A stretch of 64,000 nucleotides of DNA. It comes from an uncultured Sulfurovum sp. GTDB lineage: Bacteria > Campylobacterota > Campylobacteria > Campylobacterales > Sulfurovaceae. Shown piece by piece: positions 17,699 to 27,136 of this stretch. The notes beneath the pieces were generated by a model. That model was not told where the DNA came from, searched no databases, and worked only from the letters and a program-made list of their open reading frames with translations. Location: contig CACVAS010000117.1 in assembly GCA_902727855.1 (NCBI GenBank), positions 186,001 to 250,000 on the forward strand, given 5' to 3'. Each line of letters starts with the position of its first letter. The stretch's first letter is position 1. The translations under genes and the position numbers were made by a program.

Positions 17699-18820
17699 AT
17701 GTCTAAGAAAAAGTTGATACTAGGAAGCATAACTGCTGCCCTGGTATCAAGTGCTCAAGCAGATATGAAAACGTCCAATGATGCATTTGTACTAGGTGGT
17801 GTAGAGATACCTAGAGGTGTAAATATGACAGTAAATCTTGAATTACCTAAGATGTACAATACGCCGACAAGATTACCCGTAAGGGTCATTAGAGGGAAAA
17901 AAGATGGTCCCGTTGTCTTTGTGAGTGCTGCCATTCATGGGGATGAACTCAATGGCATAGAGATCATCAGAAGATTTAGGTCATTAAATATCCTCAAGAG
18001 ACTCAAAGGCACACTTATCTTAGTGCCTATTGTTAATGTCTATGGGATTATGACATTGTCAAGATACTTACCAGACAGAAGAGATTTAAATAGAAGTTTC
18101 CCAGGAAGTAAAAAAGGCCCCTTAGCAGGAAGAGTAGCAAATATCTTTTTTGAAGAGATTGTCAGCAAGTGTGATTTAGGCATTGACTTGCACACAGGTG
18201 CCATTCACAGATCAAATCTTCCTCAAGTCAGAACCAACATTGAAAATGAATATACCTTTAAACTCGCAAAAGCATTTGGAGCACCTGTGATATTACACTC
18301 AGCTATACGAGATGGATCCTTACGTGCAGTGGCACAAGAAAAAGGTGTACCAATCTTACTTTACGAAGCAGGAGAAGCCTTGAGGTTTGATGAAACAAGT
18401 ATCCGTATAGGTGTGCATGGACTGGTCAATGTACTTAGAGAAAATGATATGCTTCCTAAAGTCTCACGCAAAAAGAATGCAAAAGTGCCTGTGGTTACAA
18501 AGAGTAGTCAATGGGTAAGAGCTGTGGAAAGCGGTATGTTAAGAACCATCAAAGCGCTTGGTGACACGGTGCAAAAAGGAGATATCATTGCATTTATAGA
18601 TGAACCACTAGATGATGAATCTTTTGAGATCAAAGCACCTTTTGATGGCATCATAATAGGTAAGTCTGAAATACCTTTGGTACAGGCGGGAGATGCTGTC
18701 TTCCATGTAGCAAGATTTGAAGATTTAGAGACAGCAGATGATAAGATAGAATATTTTAGTGAAGGTGCCATTGAAGAGAGTGAATTTCATGAGTTAAATA
18801 GTGAAGAGAGTATTGAGTAA
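17699..18820 (+). CDS. Succinylglutamate desuccinylase/aspartoacylase family deacylase
   Basis: A 373-residue zinc carboxypeptidase-like deacylase. Zinc ligands are H80 and E83 in AIHGDELNGIE and H165 in DLHTG, with the substrate-binding RRDLNRSFPG between them. The last 100 residues form a lipoyl/biotinyl-like hammerhead (SGMLRTIKALGDTVQKGD, KAPFDGIIIG), a known C-terminal addition in this family. The N-terminus KKLILGSITAALVSSAQA looks like a weak signal peptide, unusual for a partner of cytoplasmic RimK. I chose ATG 17699, just after the rimK stop, over an upstream in-frame start inside rimK. Function with RimK: possibly trimming of glutamylated products (inference). Confidence 0.85.
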   Translation: MSKKKLILGSITAALVSSAQADMKTSNDAFVLGGVEIPRGVNMTVNLELPKMYNTPTRLPVRVIRGKKDGPVVFVSAAIHGDELNGIEIIRRFRSLNILKRLKGTLILVPIVNVYGIMTLSRYLPDRRDLNRSFPGSKKGPLAGRVANIFFEEIVSKCDLGIDLHTGAIHRSNLPQVRTNIENEYTFKLAKAFGAPVILHSAIRDGSLRAVAQEKGVPILLYEAGEALRFDETSIRIGVHGLVNVLRENDMLPKVSRKKNAKVPVVTKSSQWVRAVESGMLRTIKALGDTVQKGDIIAFIDEPLDDESFEIKAPFDGIIIGKSEIPLVQAGDAVFHVARFEDLETADDKIEYFSEGAIEESEFHELNSEESIE

Positions 18821-18831
18821 GTAAACATATT

Positions 18832-19731
18832 TTAGTATTTGGTCAATACTCTTTTTGCTTGTTTTATAAAAAGTTGCTTCTTTTCAAGCATATTCTCTAT
18901 CTCTTTTTTTCCAACCTCACCAAAGCGTTCTACGATATACTCTGCCACTTCTGTGGAGACGAGATCAAAGTCTGTAAAGAGTGCATCTATGTGCATACGC
19001 AAATGCGTGATGGTATGTTTATCATCTGGTAAGCTAATATGATCAAGCTTTAACTCCTTGATGCTATAGTCTGAATCTCTACTATCCATAGCCTCTTGAT
19101 ACACTTCCATGGTTCCAAGTTGAAGTGCAGTGAGCTTTTTACCGTATGAACAACCTGTATCTATACCGTAGAAGTTTTCACCACTGACCACCTCTTCAAA
19201 GACACAATGTCCAAAGATATTGATGACCTCTTCATTAAACACCTCCATGCCCTCTTCATAACGGTTTAGGAGATAATCATTATAATACGCTGGATTATTT
19301 CTGTGTTCATAAAAAGGTAGCGCAAATCCATGCGTGATAAAATATTTATCTATTTGTATGTACATAGGCAGTGATTTTATCCATTCTACATGCTTAAGCA
19401 TGGTTTCATGCGCACGCCCATAACTTTGTAATGTTACCATACCACCATAACGTTTATCAGAACTCCACGGTGAATGATTGTCATGAAAAATGGCATCTTC
19501 TAAGTAGGTTTCCATAAGATGCTCATGGTTACCCTTGATGCATTTGTAGTCATTTTCTATGACAAAATCTATCACATCTTTTGAGAAGTTCCCTTTATCA
19601 CAGAGATCACCTACGAAGATAAGTTCTGCATCTTGAGGCAATTGTGCCACGAGATTTTGTAAAGTATGAAAGCACCCATGTACATCACCAATGACATATA
19701 TATTTTCTAATTCACTTTTATGATGCATCAA
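18832..19731 (-). CDS. Serine/threonine-type metallophosphoesterase
   Basis: A 299-residue calcineurin-like phosphoesterase. The metal-binding motifs of PPP phosphatases are all there: GDVHG (D16, H18), FVGDLCDKG, KGNHEHLM, with further histidines in THGFALP and IFGHCVFE and the C-terminal YGIDTGCSYG that closes the site. It is most like the bacterial PrpA/bis-5'-nucleosyl tetraphosphatase group; a protein or a dinucleotide substrate are both possible. The C-terminal 80 residues are helical and outside the domain. Convergent with the AstE-like gene, 11 bases apart. Confidence 0.88.
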   Translation of the reverse strand: MMHHKSELENIYVIGDVHGCFHTLQNLVAQLPQDAELIFVGDLCDKGNFSKDVIDFVIENDYKCIKGNHEHLMETYLEDAIFHDNHSPWSSDKRYGGMVTLQSYGRAHETMLKHVEWIKSLPMYIQIDKYFITHGFALPFYEHRNNPAYYNDYLLNRYEEGMEVFNEEVINIFGHCVFEEVVSGENFYGIDTGCSYGKKLTALQLGTMEVYQEAMDSRDSDYSIKELKLDHISLPDDKHTITHLRMHIDALFTDFDLVSTEVAEYIVERFGEVGKKEIENMLEKKQLFIKQAKRVLTKY

Positions 19732-19829
19732 TACTCCTTTTTAAATGATTATACATCGCATCGTATTCTTTTCATAGGCTAAAGATGTTACTTCATTTCA
19801 AATACAAAGATGAGCTGACATAAGAGAGC

Positions 19830-19858
19830 TATGAATAATACTCCAAAAAGACTATACT
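19830..19858 (+). promoter_or_regulatory. Candidate promoter of the SDR/ABC1 kinase/lipocalin operon
   Basis: TATGAA (19830-19835), 17 bases, TATACT (19853-19858), 17 bases before ATG 19876. It is similar to the TA(C/T)NAA-N17 pattern at other stress-type genes. Confidence 0.45.
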
Positions 19859-19875
19859 AGTTAAAAGGAGCTAAC

Positions 19876-21324
19876 ATGAAGGTTTTACTCACTGGTGCAA
19901 ATGGATACATAGGTAGACGGCTTAAACAGGCACTCCTAGATGAGAATGTCTCCTTACGCTTACTTGTACGTAACCCTAAAAGTCTTGACCCTGACTTGGG
20001 TGTCGAAGTTGCCAAAGGGGATACCTTTGATCCTGCATCACTCGAACGTGCACTTGAAGGCGTAGATGTTGCCTACTATCTCATACATTCCTTACAACAT
20101 AAAAACTATAAAGAGCTAGACCGTCAAAGTGCACAGAACTTTTTGGATGCTGCTATTAAACAGGGTGTAAAACGCATCATATATCTGGGTGGGTTAGGTG
20201 TAAAAGAACATGCAAGTGAACATCTTTTAAGCCGCATAGAAACAGGTGAGGTTCTCTCTAGCCAGCCAGACAAGATAGAAACTATTTGGATACGTGCAGG
20301 TGTCATCATAGGTTCAGGGAGTTCGAGTTTTGAAATTATTAGGCACTTGACTGAAAAACTTCCCGTCATGGTCACACCTAAGTGGGTGAAGACACTGGCT
20401 CAACCCATAGGTGTGGATGATGTCATCGCGTATCTTAATGCCTCTAAAGATTTAGACGTTAAAGGTAACCTTATCGTTGACATAGGCAGTGAAAAAATGA
20501 CTTACCGCGAAATGATGCTTGGTTGTGCGAATGCACTTGGGCTAAAACGCTGGATATTCCCTCTGCCTATACTCACCATCAATCTCTCTTCTTATTGGCT
20601 CAATCTTTTTACTCCTGTACCTTACACTGTGGCACGCTCACTCATAGAAGGACTCTCTTCAGAAGTGGTGATTCAAAATGACCATGCCAAACAGTACTTT
20701 CCTCAGATACACCCCATAGGATTTGAGGCAGCGGTCAAAAGAGCCATACAAAGAATGGAAGAAAATCAAGTCTTTAGTAGATGGAGTGATGCAGGAGGAG
20801 AACATGATATGTGGGAGAGACAACACAAAGATGACCCTTCTTCTTCTGTACTCATGGATAGACAAACGATGAAACTAAATGGCATACCTAAAGAAAATGT
20901 ATACCAAACTTTTTGTTCCATAGGCGGCAAAGAAGGCTGGTTTGGTTATGACTGGCTTTGGGAACTAAGGGGATGGATGGACAAAATGCTAGGCGGAGCA
21001 GGACTCAACAGAGGAAGAAGAGATACTCATAAGTTACGTATAGGTGAAAGTGTAGATTTTTGGAGAGTAGAAGATCTTGCCATCAATGAAAGGCTACTGC
21101 TTTATGCACAGATGAAAGTACCAGGTAAAGCCTGGTTAGAGTTTAAAATAAAAGAAGATGAACTTGTGCAAACGGCTTACTTCTATCCAAAAGGTGTATG
21201 GGGCAGACTCTACTGGTACAGTTTAACCCCGATACACTATTTGGTCTTTCGTAACATGATAGAGTCTATACTTAACAAAGCAAAAACTATAAACAGACAA
21301 AATAGAACTATTAAACCATTATGA
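19876..21324 (+). CDS. NAD(P)-binding SDR fused to DUF2867
   Basis: A 482-residue two-domain protein. Residues 1-280 are an atypical short-chain dehydrogenase with the nucleotide motif TGANGYIGRR at the N-terminus and the YbjT-like RIIYLGGLG segment; residues about 320-470 are DUF2867 (SRAM-like lipid-binding-type domain, PKGVWGRLYWYSLTPIH). Such proteins are typical neighbours of lipid-related and light-stress genes; the substrate is unknown. First gene of an operon in which every junction overlaps or nearly so: coiled-coil protein, ABC1 kinase, lipocalin, CbiX. Confidence 0.88.
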   Translation: MKVLLTGANGYIGRRLKQALLDENVSLRLLVRNPKSLDPDLGVEVAKGDTFDPASLERALEGVDVAYYLIHSLQHKNYKELDRQSAQNFLDAAIKQGVKRIIYLGGLGVKEHASEHLLSRIETGEVLSSQPDKIETIWIRAGVIIGSGSSSFEIIRHLTEKLPVMVTPKWVKTLAQPIGVDDVIAYLNASKDLDVKGNLIVDIGSEKMTYREMMLGCANALGLKRWIFPLPILTINLSSYWLNLFTPVPYTVARSLIEGLSSEVVIQNDHAKQYFPQIHPIGFEAAVKRAIQRMEENQVFSRWSDAGGEHDMWERQHKDDPSSSVLMDRQTMKLNGIPKENVYQTFCSIGGKEGWFGYDWLWELRGWMDKMLGGAGLNRGRRDTHKLRIGESVDFWRVEDLAINERLLLYAQMKVPGKAWLEFKIKEDELVQTAYFYPKGVWGRLYWYSLTPIHYLVFRNMIESILNKAKTINRQNRTIKPL

Positions 21325-21353
21325 TACAGAGTAAAATAAATAAAAAGGAATAC

Positions 21354-21623
21354 ATGATGTTGAAAGAACTTATATACACTGGACTAGGCGGAGCACTTTT
21401 ACTCAAAGAGCGTGTGGATGAAGAGATAGACAAACTTCAGGAAAAAGGCAAACTCAGTAAAGAAGATGCAGATAGCTTTATGAAAAAACTTCAAACACGA
21501 GGGGAAAAGGAAGAAGAAAAGGTCAAAGAGAAAATCAAAGAAGCACTTAAAGAAGTCATAGAAGAGATGGGTCTGGCAACGAAAGCAGATATAGAGGCAC
21601 TTAAAGAACACAAAGAGACATAG
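21354..21623 (+). CDS. Phasin-like coiled-coil protein
   Basis: An 89-residue protein. Residues 1-15 are hydrophobic (LIYTGLGGALLL) and the rest is a highly charged helix rich in Lys and Glu (EKEEEKVKEKIKEALKEV), as in small phasin-family/PHA granule-associated regulators. ATG 21354 follows AAAAAGGA at correct distance and is preferred over ATG 21321. Its stop codon shares the G of the next gene's GTG start. Position directly before an ABC1 kinase is common for this family in other bacteria and suggests a shared membrane-lipid role, which is unproven. Confidence 0.75.
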   Translation: MMLKELIYTGLGGALLLKERVDEEIDKLQEKGKLSKEDADSFMKKLQTRGEKEEEKVKEKIKEALKEVIEEMGLATKADIEALKEHKET

Positions 21624-23173
21624 TGGAAATATTTAAACTTTATTCACCTATGAGAGTATGGCGTGTATTTGGCGTATTGCTGACACTCTATATGCTCATA
21701 CGAAAACGCAAGAGATTTCTATTTCTCTCGCCTCTGAGTCCTGAGAAGTTACTAGAATACATTACACTTTTGGGAGCAAGTTTCATTAAGCTTGCACAAG
21801 TCCTAGCGACACGTAATGACTTTTTCCCTCCCCCCTACCTTAACAAACTCAAGATATTGCATGATGAACTACCTCCTATGGATGCTAAAACCATGCAAAA
21901 GGTATTTGACCGTGCATATGACGCTGATCCATTTTACCGTTTTGACAAAGAACCTATCGCCTCAGCGTCTATCGGTCAAGTGCATGTTGCGTGGCTTGAT
22001 GACCAAACTAAAGTGGCTGTAAAATTACGACGAGAAGGCATAGAAAAACAAGTAAAAGCAGACATTCGTATACTTACCAGTTTTAATGCTTTATTCCGTC
22101 CTCTTTTTTCGCACTACACCAAGCACTCTATAGAAGCTGTGATTAGCGAGTTTTCCTCTATGATACTTAAAGAGGTCAGCCTCAACCAAGAAAGAGCCAA
22201 TCTACAAAAGTTTTCTGAAACCTATGCTGACATGGATGTAGACTTTCCTACCTCTTATGAATCTCTAAGTTCTGATGATGCATTGGTCATGAGCTTTGAA
22301 GAGGGTTTTCGTTTTGATGATGCCAAAGCACTTAAAGAGCATGACATTGACATTATTCCTCTGATTAAGATCTTGGTGACGTTTTACACTGAACAGATGT
22401 TGGTACGTGGGTTCTTTCATGCTGATCCTCATCCTGGTAACTTACTTGTCTCAAAAGAAGGCAAGCTCATACTACTTGACTTTGGTATGGTCAAACGTGT
22501 GCCTAACGATACACGTATTGCCATTATAGAACTCATAAAAGCAGCCAACGAACAAGACTATGAACGCTATGTGAGTGCCAGTAAACGTTTGGGTACAGTA
22601 GCCTATGATGCACCTACTGCTGAACTGGCAGAATTTACCGAACGTATGTTTGAGATATTTAACAATGATGCACTAGACAGCTCGAGTATGCAAGAGTTGG
22701 CTTTTGACGTACTTGAACAAACCAGAAACCTACCGTTTAAACTACCTCAAGAAGCCATTTATATCCTTCGAGTGAGCGCCATCATAGAAGGACTCGGTAC
22801 TACGTATATAGAAAACTTTAATGGTATCAAAGATATCTTACCGATCTTACAAGACAATATACCTCGTGCCTTGGGTGCGAAAGAGAACATTGTTGAAACT
22901 ATCATAGATGAATTTAAGACTTTGCCATTGGATGTACGGGCTTTTAGAAATGCCATATATCGCATCTCTGAAGAGAACCTCTCAGTCGAACTCTCAAAAT
23001 CACAGCTTGAAGTACTTGAAAAGTCAGTAAAAGAGTCACTCTCTCCTGTCATTACAGGAATAGTATTGATGATCTCTGCTCTCTTTGTACTTATATATGA
23101 TCATGCATTAGAAAACTATGCCCTTGTGCTTTTTGGTGCAGGTGTGTTACGATTACTATTTAGAAAAGGATAA
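21623..23173 (+). CDS. ABC1/UbiB family atypical protein kinase
   Basis: A 516-residue ABC1 (AarF/ADCK/UbiB) kinase starting at GTG 21623. Landmarks: the KxGQ-type N-terminal motif (here FIKLAQVLATR), the Ala-rich nucleotide loop IASASIGQVHVAW, the catalytic FHADPHPGNLL and the metal-binding LLDFGMVKR. Two membrane helices end the protein (about 470-515). Relatives support ubiquinone synthesis or lipid homeostasis as small-molecule kinases/ATPases. Campylobacterota generally use menaquinone, so a direct ubiquinone role is doubtful here. Confidence 0.92.
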   Translation: MEIFKLYSPMRVWRVFGVLLTLYMLIRKRKRFLFLSPLSPEKLLEYITLLGASFIKLAQVLATRNDFFPPPYLNKLKILHDELPPMDAKTMQKVFDRAYDADPFYRFDKEPIASASIGQVHVAWLDDQTKVAVKLRREGIEKQVKADIRILTSFNALFRPLFSHYTKHSIEAVISEFSSMILKEVSLNQERANLQKFSETYADMDVDFPTSYESLSSDDALVMSFEEGFRFDDAKALKEHDIDIIPLIKILVTFYTEQMLVRGFFHADPHPGNLLVSKEGKLILLDFGMVKRVPNDTRIAIIELIKAANEQDYERYVSASKRLGTVAYDAPTAELAEFTERMFEIFNNDALDSSSMQELAFDVLEQTRNLPFKLPQEAIYILRVSAIIEGLGTTYIENFNGIKDILPILQDNIPRALGAKENIVETIIDEFKTLPLDVRAFRNAIYRISEENLSVELSKSQLEVLEKSVKESLSPVITGIVLMISALFVLIYDHALENYALVLFGAGVLRLLFRKG

Positions 23174-23176
23174 AAC

Positions 23177-23716
23177 ATGAAAAAATTACTACTACCCATT
23201 GCACTGGTATTGACTCTCTTAATCACAGGATGTAAAACCTACCATAAACCAGAAAAAGTAACTCCAGTAGAGAACTTTAAACTGACAGAATACCTAGGTA
23301 CTTGGTATGAAATAGCAAGACTTGAACATAAATTTGAAAAAGGTATGGAGGCAATATCTGCTACCTACTCCATAAGAGAAGATGGTGGCGTGAAGGTATT
23401 GAACAAAGGCTATAAAACGGCAGAGAAAGAGTGGAGTACCGCAGAGGGTAAGGCTTACTTTGTGGGCGACAGTGACAAAGCGTTTTTAAAAGTTTCTTTC
23501 TTTGGGCCTTTTTATGGCTCATACATTGTGATGGATACTGACTACAAAACGTATACGATGATAAGTGGTCCAGACCTCTCATACTTCTGGATACTCTCTC
23601 GTACACCTACGCTTGAGAAACAGACTTTAGACAGACTCGTAACCAAAGCCAAAAATGCAGGGTTTGATACCTCTGTGTTCATCTACCCTGATCAAAGCAT
23701 GAATAATGCTAAATAA
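23177..23716 (+). CDS. Blc-type outer-membrane lipocalin (lipoprotein)
   Basis: A 179-residue lipocalin with a lipobox: the signal peptide ends LLITGC, so C19 should be acylated. The lipocalin signature GxW is in YLGTWYEIARL, and the C-terminal part has SYFWILSRTPTLEK, as in E. coli Blc. Blc binds lysophospholipids or fatty acids at the outer membrane. A second lipocalin lies at 40991-41506. The downstream CbiX gene begins inside its last codons, 11 bases of overlap. Confidence 0.9.
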   Translation: MKKLLLPIALVLTLLITGCKTYHKPEKVTPVENFKLTEYLGTWYEIARLEHKFEKGMEAISATYSIREDGGVKVLNKGYKTAEKEWSTAEGKAYFVGDSDKAFLKVSFFGPFYGSYIVMDTDYKTYTMISGPDLSYFWILSRTPTLEKQTLDRLVTKAKNAGFDTSVFIYPDQSMNNAK

Positions 23717-24074
23717 TGCACTCATCATCGTAGCACACGGTAGCCGTAAAGCCTCTTCCAATGAAGAGGTAAAGGCTCTTGGAGAGAAAGTAAAATCTTT
23801 ACAAGATAAACGCTACAGGGTTGTCCTCACGGCATTTTTAGAATTTGCCACCCCAACCCTTGAAGAGAGTATTCTCTCCTGCATAGAGAAGGGCTCTAGC
23901 GAGATAGTCATCTTACCCTACTTTCTAGCTTCTGGTAACCATGTCACTAGAGATATCCCTGAAATAGTAGAAAAGATACAGGTATCACATCCACAAGTAA
24001 GCATAACACTCAAAGAGCATCTAGGCAGTGCAGCTGGTATGGTAACGCTTATTAGCGATATGGCAGACTTCTAA
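23706..24074 (+). CDS. CbiX/SirB-type chelatase domain protein
   Basis: A 122-residue single-domain chelatase of the CbiX-small class. The N-terminal IIVAHGSRK has the metal-site histidine, and PYFLASGNHVTRDIP carries the second histidine region. Such proteins insert cobalt or iron into sirohydrochlorin for cobalamin or siroheme synthesis, working as homodimers. No other tetrapyrrole gene is adjacent apart from ferrochelatase about 30 kb away. It overlaps the lipocalin gene by 11 bases and the convergent biotin carboxylase by 4. Confidence 0.85.
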   Translation: MLNNALIIVAHGSRKASSNEEVKALGEKVKSLQDKRYRVVLTAFLEFATPTLEESILSCIEKGSSEIVILPYFLASGNHVTRDIPEIVEKIQVSHPQVSITLKEHLGSAAGMVTLISDMADF

Positions 24075-25525
24075 ATAAATTCTCCATCCTGTGAAGTTAA
24101 ACCTTTTTGCATGAGCTTTGAGAAAAATGAACTGACACTTTTATCGCCTGTGGGTGCTATGGTATTAATGAGTGTGAAATTTTCTACACATTCATCTAAG
24201 AAACTTGTATTAAATTTTCCTTCTTGAAAATGCTTATCACGTACCACTTCCTTGTGTAGCGGAATATTTGTTTTAATGCCTTCAATATAATATTCATCTA
24301 AAGCTCTTTTTGCCTTTTTGACCACACCTTCCCAGTCTAAAGCCGATACAATTAATTTACCTACCATTGAGTCATAATTTGTAGGAATTGCATATCCGCC
24401 ATAGAGACTTGTATCGAGTCTTACACCAGGTCCTCCAGGGGTTAAGTACTCTTCAATCGTTCCAAATGATGGCATAAAATTATTAAGTGGATCTTCTGCA
24501 TTGATTCTAAATTCAATAGCATACCCTCTAAAAGTAAGTTCTTCTTGTAAAAAATGAAGTTTATCGCCTTCTGCTATCTGAATCATACGTTGCACGATAT
24601 CTATCCCTGTAATAATCTCAGTGACTGGATGTTCAACTTGAAGACGTGTGTTCATTTCTATAAAATAAATGTTATCTTGTGCATCGAGTAAAAACTCTAT
24701 GGTTCCAACATTTTCATATCCCAAACGATTCATGGCTTTAGTCGCTATACGATAAAGTTCTTTTCGTACGTCATCACTGAGACTTGGAGAAGGTGCAATC
24801 TCAATGACTTTTTGATGACGTCTTTGTATAGAACAGTCTCGCTCACCTAAATGTACGACATTACCAAATTTATCTGCAATGACCTGTATTTCTATATGTC
24901 TGGGATTACTTACAAATTTTTCTATAAATACATCGCCATTACCAAAATATTTTTTAGCCTCATTGGTTGCCGCCTCAAAGAGCCTGTCAAATTCTTTTGC
25001 TTCATGTACTACACGCATGCCACGGCCTCCCCCACCAAATGCAGCCTTGATAATCACAGGAAAGCCTATCTCTTTCGAGATTTTTTGGGCTTCAAGTTTA
25101 TCTACGATTGGTTTGCTAGTACCTTCAAGGACAGGTACGCCTATCTCTTTCATAGCATTTTTAGATGTGATCTTATCGCCAAACAGTTCTATATGCTCTG
25201 CTTTTGGGCCAATAAAAATAAGGTCATTAGTATCACAAGCTCTTGCAAAGTCTGCATTTTCAGACAAAAAACCATAACCAGGATGTATGGCTGTACACTT
25301 TAACTCTTTTGCAATTTTGATAATATTCTCATAATCCAAATAGACTTCTACAGGATGTCCTTCTATCTCGACACTTTGATCTGCCTTTTTTACCCACGCT
25401 CCTTCTTTATCCACTTCTGAATGTATCACGACACTGTTAATTTCAAGTTCTTTACATGCTCTTATAATTCTTAAGGCAATTTCACCTCGGTTTGCTATCA
25501 AGATTTTTGTTATTTTTTGACTCAT
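24071..25525 (-). CDS. Biotin carboxylase (AccC/PycA type)
   Basis: A 484-residue ATP-grasp biotin carboxylase that carboxylates biotin on a carrier protein using bicarbonate and ATP. Motifs: ANRGEIALRIIRAC near residue 10, the glycine-rich KAAFGGGGRGMRVV, MNTRLQVEHPVTE with the catalytic glutamate, and the C-terminal LDEYYIEGIKTNIPLH. The family core ends near residue 450 and about 30 extra residues follow, as in the PycA subunit of two-subunit pyruvate carboxylases. No biotin carrier or carboxyltransferase gene is adjacent, so AccC and PycA cannot be separated on context. Confidence 0.9.
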   Translation of the reverse strand: MSQKITKILIANRGEIALRIIRACKELEINSVVIHSEVDKEGAWVKKADQSVEIEGHPVEVYLDYENIIKIAKELKCTAIHPGYGFLSENADFARACDTNDLIFIGPKAEHIELFGDKITSKNAMKEIGVPVLEGTSKPIVDKLEAQKISKEIGFPVIIKAAFGGGGRGMRVVHEAKEFDRLFEAATNEAKKYFGNGDVFIEKFVSNPRHIEIQVIADKFGNVVHLGERDCSIQRRHQKVIEIAPSPSLSDDVRKELYRIATKAMNRLGYENVGTIEFLLDAQDNIYFIEMNTRLQVEHPVTEIITGIDIVQRMIQIAEGDKLHFLQEELTFRGYAIEFRINAEDPLNNFMPSFGTIEEYLTPGGPGVRLDTSLYGGYAIPTNYDSMVGKLIVSALDWEGVVKKAKRALDEYYIEGIKTNIPLHKEVVRDKHFQEGKFNTSFLDECVENFTLINTIAPTGDKSVSSFFSKLMQKGLTSQDGEFI

Positions 25526-25648
25526 TGAATTTCCTTTAAATGATATAGGGGTATTGTAAAGCTTTTAAAATTTTATTTCTACACTATTATTGTGATTAAA
25601 GTTATCAATTTTTAATATTATTATTATCTAAAATTGGTATTATTACTT

Positions 25649-26524
25649 ATGAAACGTGAAACTTTAGATAAAAAAATAAAAATCTCCAATGATTTGATGT
25701 TCTATATTTATACGCACATAGAGACAGATATCAACATTGATGAGCTTGCAGAACATTTCAAAATCAATAAATTCTATATGCATAAGATCTTTAAAGAGAT
25801 ATTTGGACGAAATATTTATGAGAGTATTAAGTCCATACGTCTTCAAAAAGCTTCTAATCTATTATTGACAAATAAATACTCAACCATTACCGAGATAGCC
25901 AATGAGTGTGGCTATAGTTCTCAAACCTCTTTCATTCGTGCATTTAAAGAACGTTTTTCTATGACACCAAACAAATGGAGAACAGGCGGATATAAAAAAT
26001 ATTCGAATGAAATTCTATTACAATCTCGTAGGGCACAAGAGTCTAAGGCCAATTTTGAGGATATACAACCTAAAATCGTAAAGATGCCACAAATGGATGC
26101 TTATTATATACGGCACAGAGGCTATGGAGATAAAGTAGAACTTACCTGGCAAAAAATTCAAACTTGGATTTACCAAAATACATTAACAGACTATACGCAA
26201 ATTTCACTTTTTCATGATAACCCTACTATCACACCTTTAGAAGAGTGTCATTATGTCGCATGTATCGTGCCTAAAGATGAAACGAATGTCAGTAATCAAC
26301 GTTTACCAAAATTTAAAATTTCTAATGGCGTCTATGCGAAGTTTGACTTGGAAGGGGAAAGAGGAGATTTACTGAAGTTTATACATTGGGTCTATCATGA
26401 GTGGCTACCTAAAAGTGAATATCAAACAACCACAAAACCACCTTATGCTGTCTATTATAAAAACCATTACCTTGATGAAAGTAAAACATTTAAAATAAGT
26501 TTTTATTTATCAATCATGTTTTAG
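25649..26524 (+). CDS. AraC-family regulator with GyrI-like effector domain
   Basis: A 291-residue regulator. Residues about 10-110 contain two helix-turn-helix motifs of the AraC/XylS type (DELAEHFKINKFYMHKIFKE and ITEIANECGYSSQTSFIRAF). Residues 130-290 form a GyrI-like/Bacterial Transcription Activator effector-binding domain, starting with KIVKMPQMDAYYIRHRGYG, which binds small hydrophobic or cationic ligands in SoxS/Rob/BmrR-like systems. ATG 25649 is preferred to an earlier GTG. Divergent from biotin carboxylase and upstream of the flavin reductase gene, so either could be a target (inference). Confidence 0.88.
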   Translation: MKRETLDKKIKISNDLMFYIYTHIETDINIDELAEHFKINKFYMHKIFKEIFGRNIYESIKSIRLQKASNLLLTNKYSTITEIANECGYSSQTSFIRAFKERFSMTPNKWRTGGYKKYSNEILLQSRRAQESKANFEDIQPKIVKMPQMDAYYIRHRGYGDKVELTWQKIQTWIYQNTLTDYTQISLFHDNPTITPLEECHYVACIVPKDETNVSNQRLPKFKISNGVYAKFDLEGERGDLLKFIHWVYHEWLPKSEYQTTTKPPYAVYYKNHYLDESKTFKISFYLSIMF

Positions 26525-26557
26525 TAAAAGAATATACATGAACAAACATAAATACAC

Positions 26558-26586
26558 TACGAAATACTTCTTTATGGCTATATAAT
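26558..26586 (+). promoter_or_regulatory. Candidate promoter of flavin reductase gene
   Basis: TACGAA (26558-26563), 17 bases, perfect TATAAT (26581-26586), 21 bases before ATG 26608. One of the best matches to the shared arrangement. Confidence 0.55.
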
Positions 26587-26607
26587 ACTTTTTAAAAAGA
26601 GGTACCC

Positions 26608-27135
26608 ATGTTTAACACTTATGATACTTTAGAACAAGCTACACATGCTCAGCAAAGGGTGACTGCACTGCTAGCATGTGGGAATAACCTTATGCCTGTA
26701 TCTTGGCATATGCCTGTCTCCAAGTCGCCTTTTCGCTATGCAGTAGCCGTCCGTGAGGAGAATTACACTCATCAATTATTGGAACAAAATGGTAGTTTTA
26801 TGCTCAATTTTCTTCCATTCGAGTATTATGAAGTTGTAGCTCTCATGGGAAATATACATGGGGACAAAGAAGATAAATTGGCTTTAAGTCAACTTGAAAT
26901 AGAGAAAAAAGATAGACATGCAAATCCATTGCTAAGTGCTTCAGATTTTGTCTATGAGTGTGTAGTGTGTGACACCTACAAAAATGGCGACCATACCATC
27001 TTCATTACTGATGTGAAAGCGATCCATGTTAATGAAAAACAGAGCGAGAAACCTATGTTTTTCTCAGGTCGTGGTAGGTATGCCACTATAGCAGAAACTG
27101 TATGTGTCAACAAAAAAAATTTACAAGGAGTATAA
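26608..27135 (+). CDS. Flavin reductase-like FMN-binding protein
   Basis: A 175-residue protein of the split-barrel flavin reductase/FMN-binding family. The segment NLMPVSWHMPVSKSPFRYAVAV matches the FMN-binding strands (usually T..W..P.S..P), followed by GSFMLNFLP. It would reduce flavin with NAD(P)H or bind FMN for another oxidoreductase. It has its own promoter candidate and is followed 1 base later by the first of two tandem small paralogous genes, implying a joint transcript. Confidence 0.85.
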   Translation: MFNTYDTLEQATHAQQRVTALLACGNNLMPVSWHMPVSKSPFRYAVAVREENYTHQLLEQNGSFMLNFLPFEYYEVVALMGNIHGDKEDKLALSQLEIEKKDRHANPLLSASDFVYECVVCDTYKNGDHTIFITDVKAIHVNEKQSEKPMFFSGRGRYATIAETVCVNKKNLQGV

Positions 27136-27136
27136 T

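Noticed and set aside
24851-25303. Two open frames of over 130 codons on the plus strand inside the biotin carboxylase gene
   Set aside because: They are opposite-strand shadows of a well-conserved enzyme, lack ribosome binding sites and resemble no protein.
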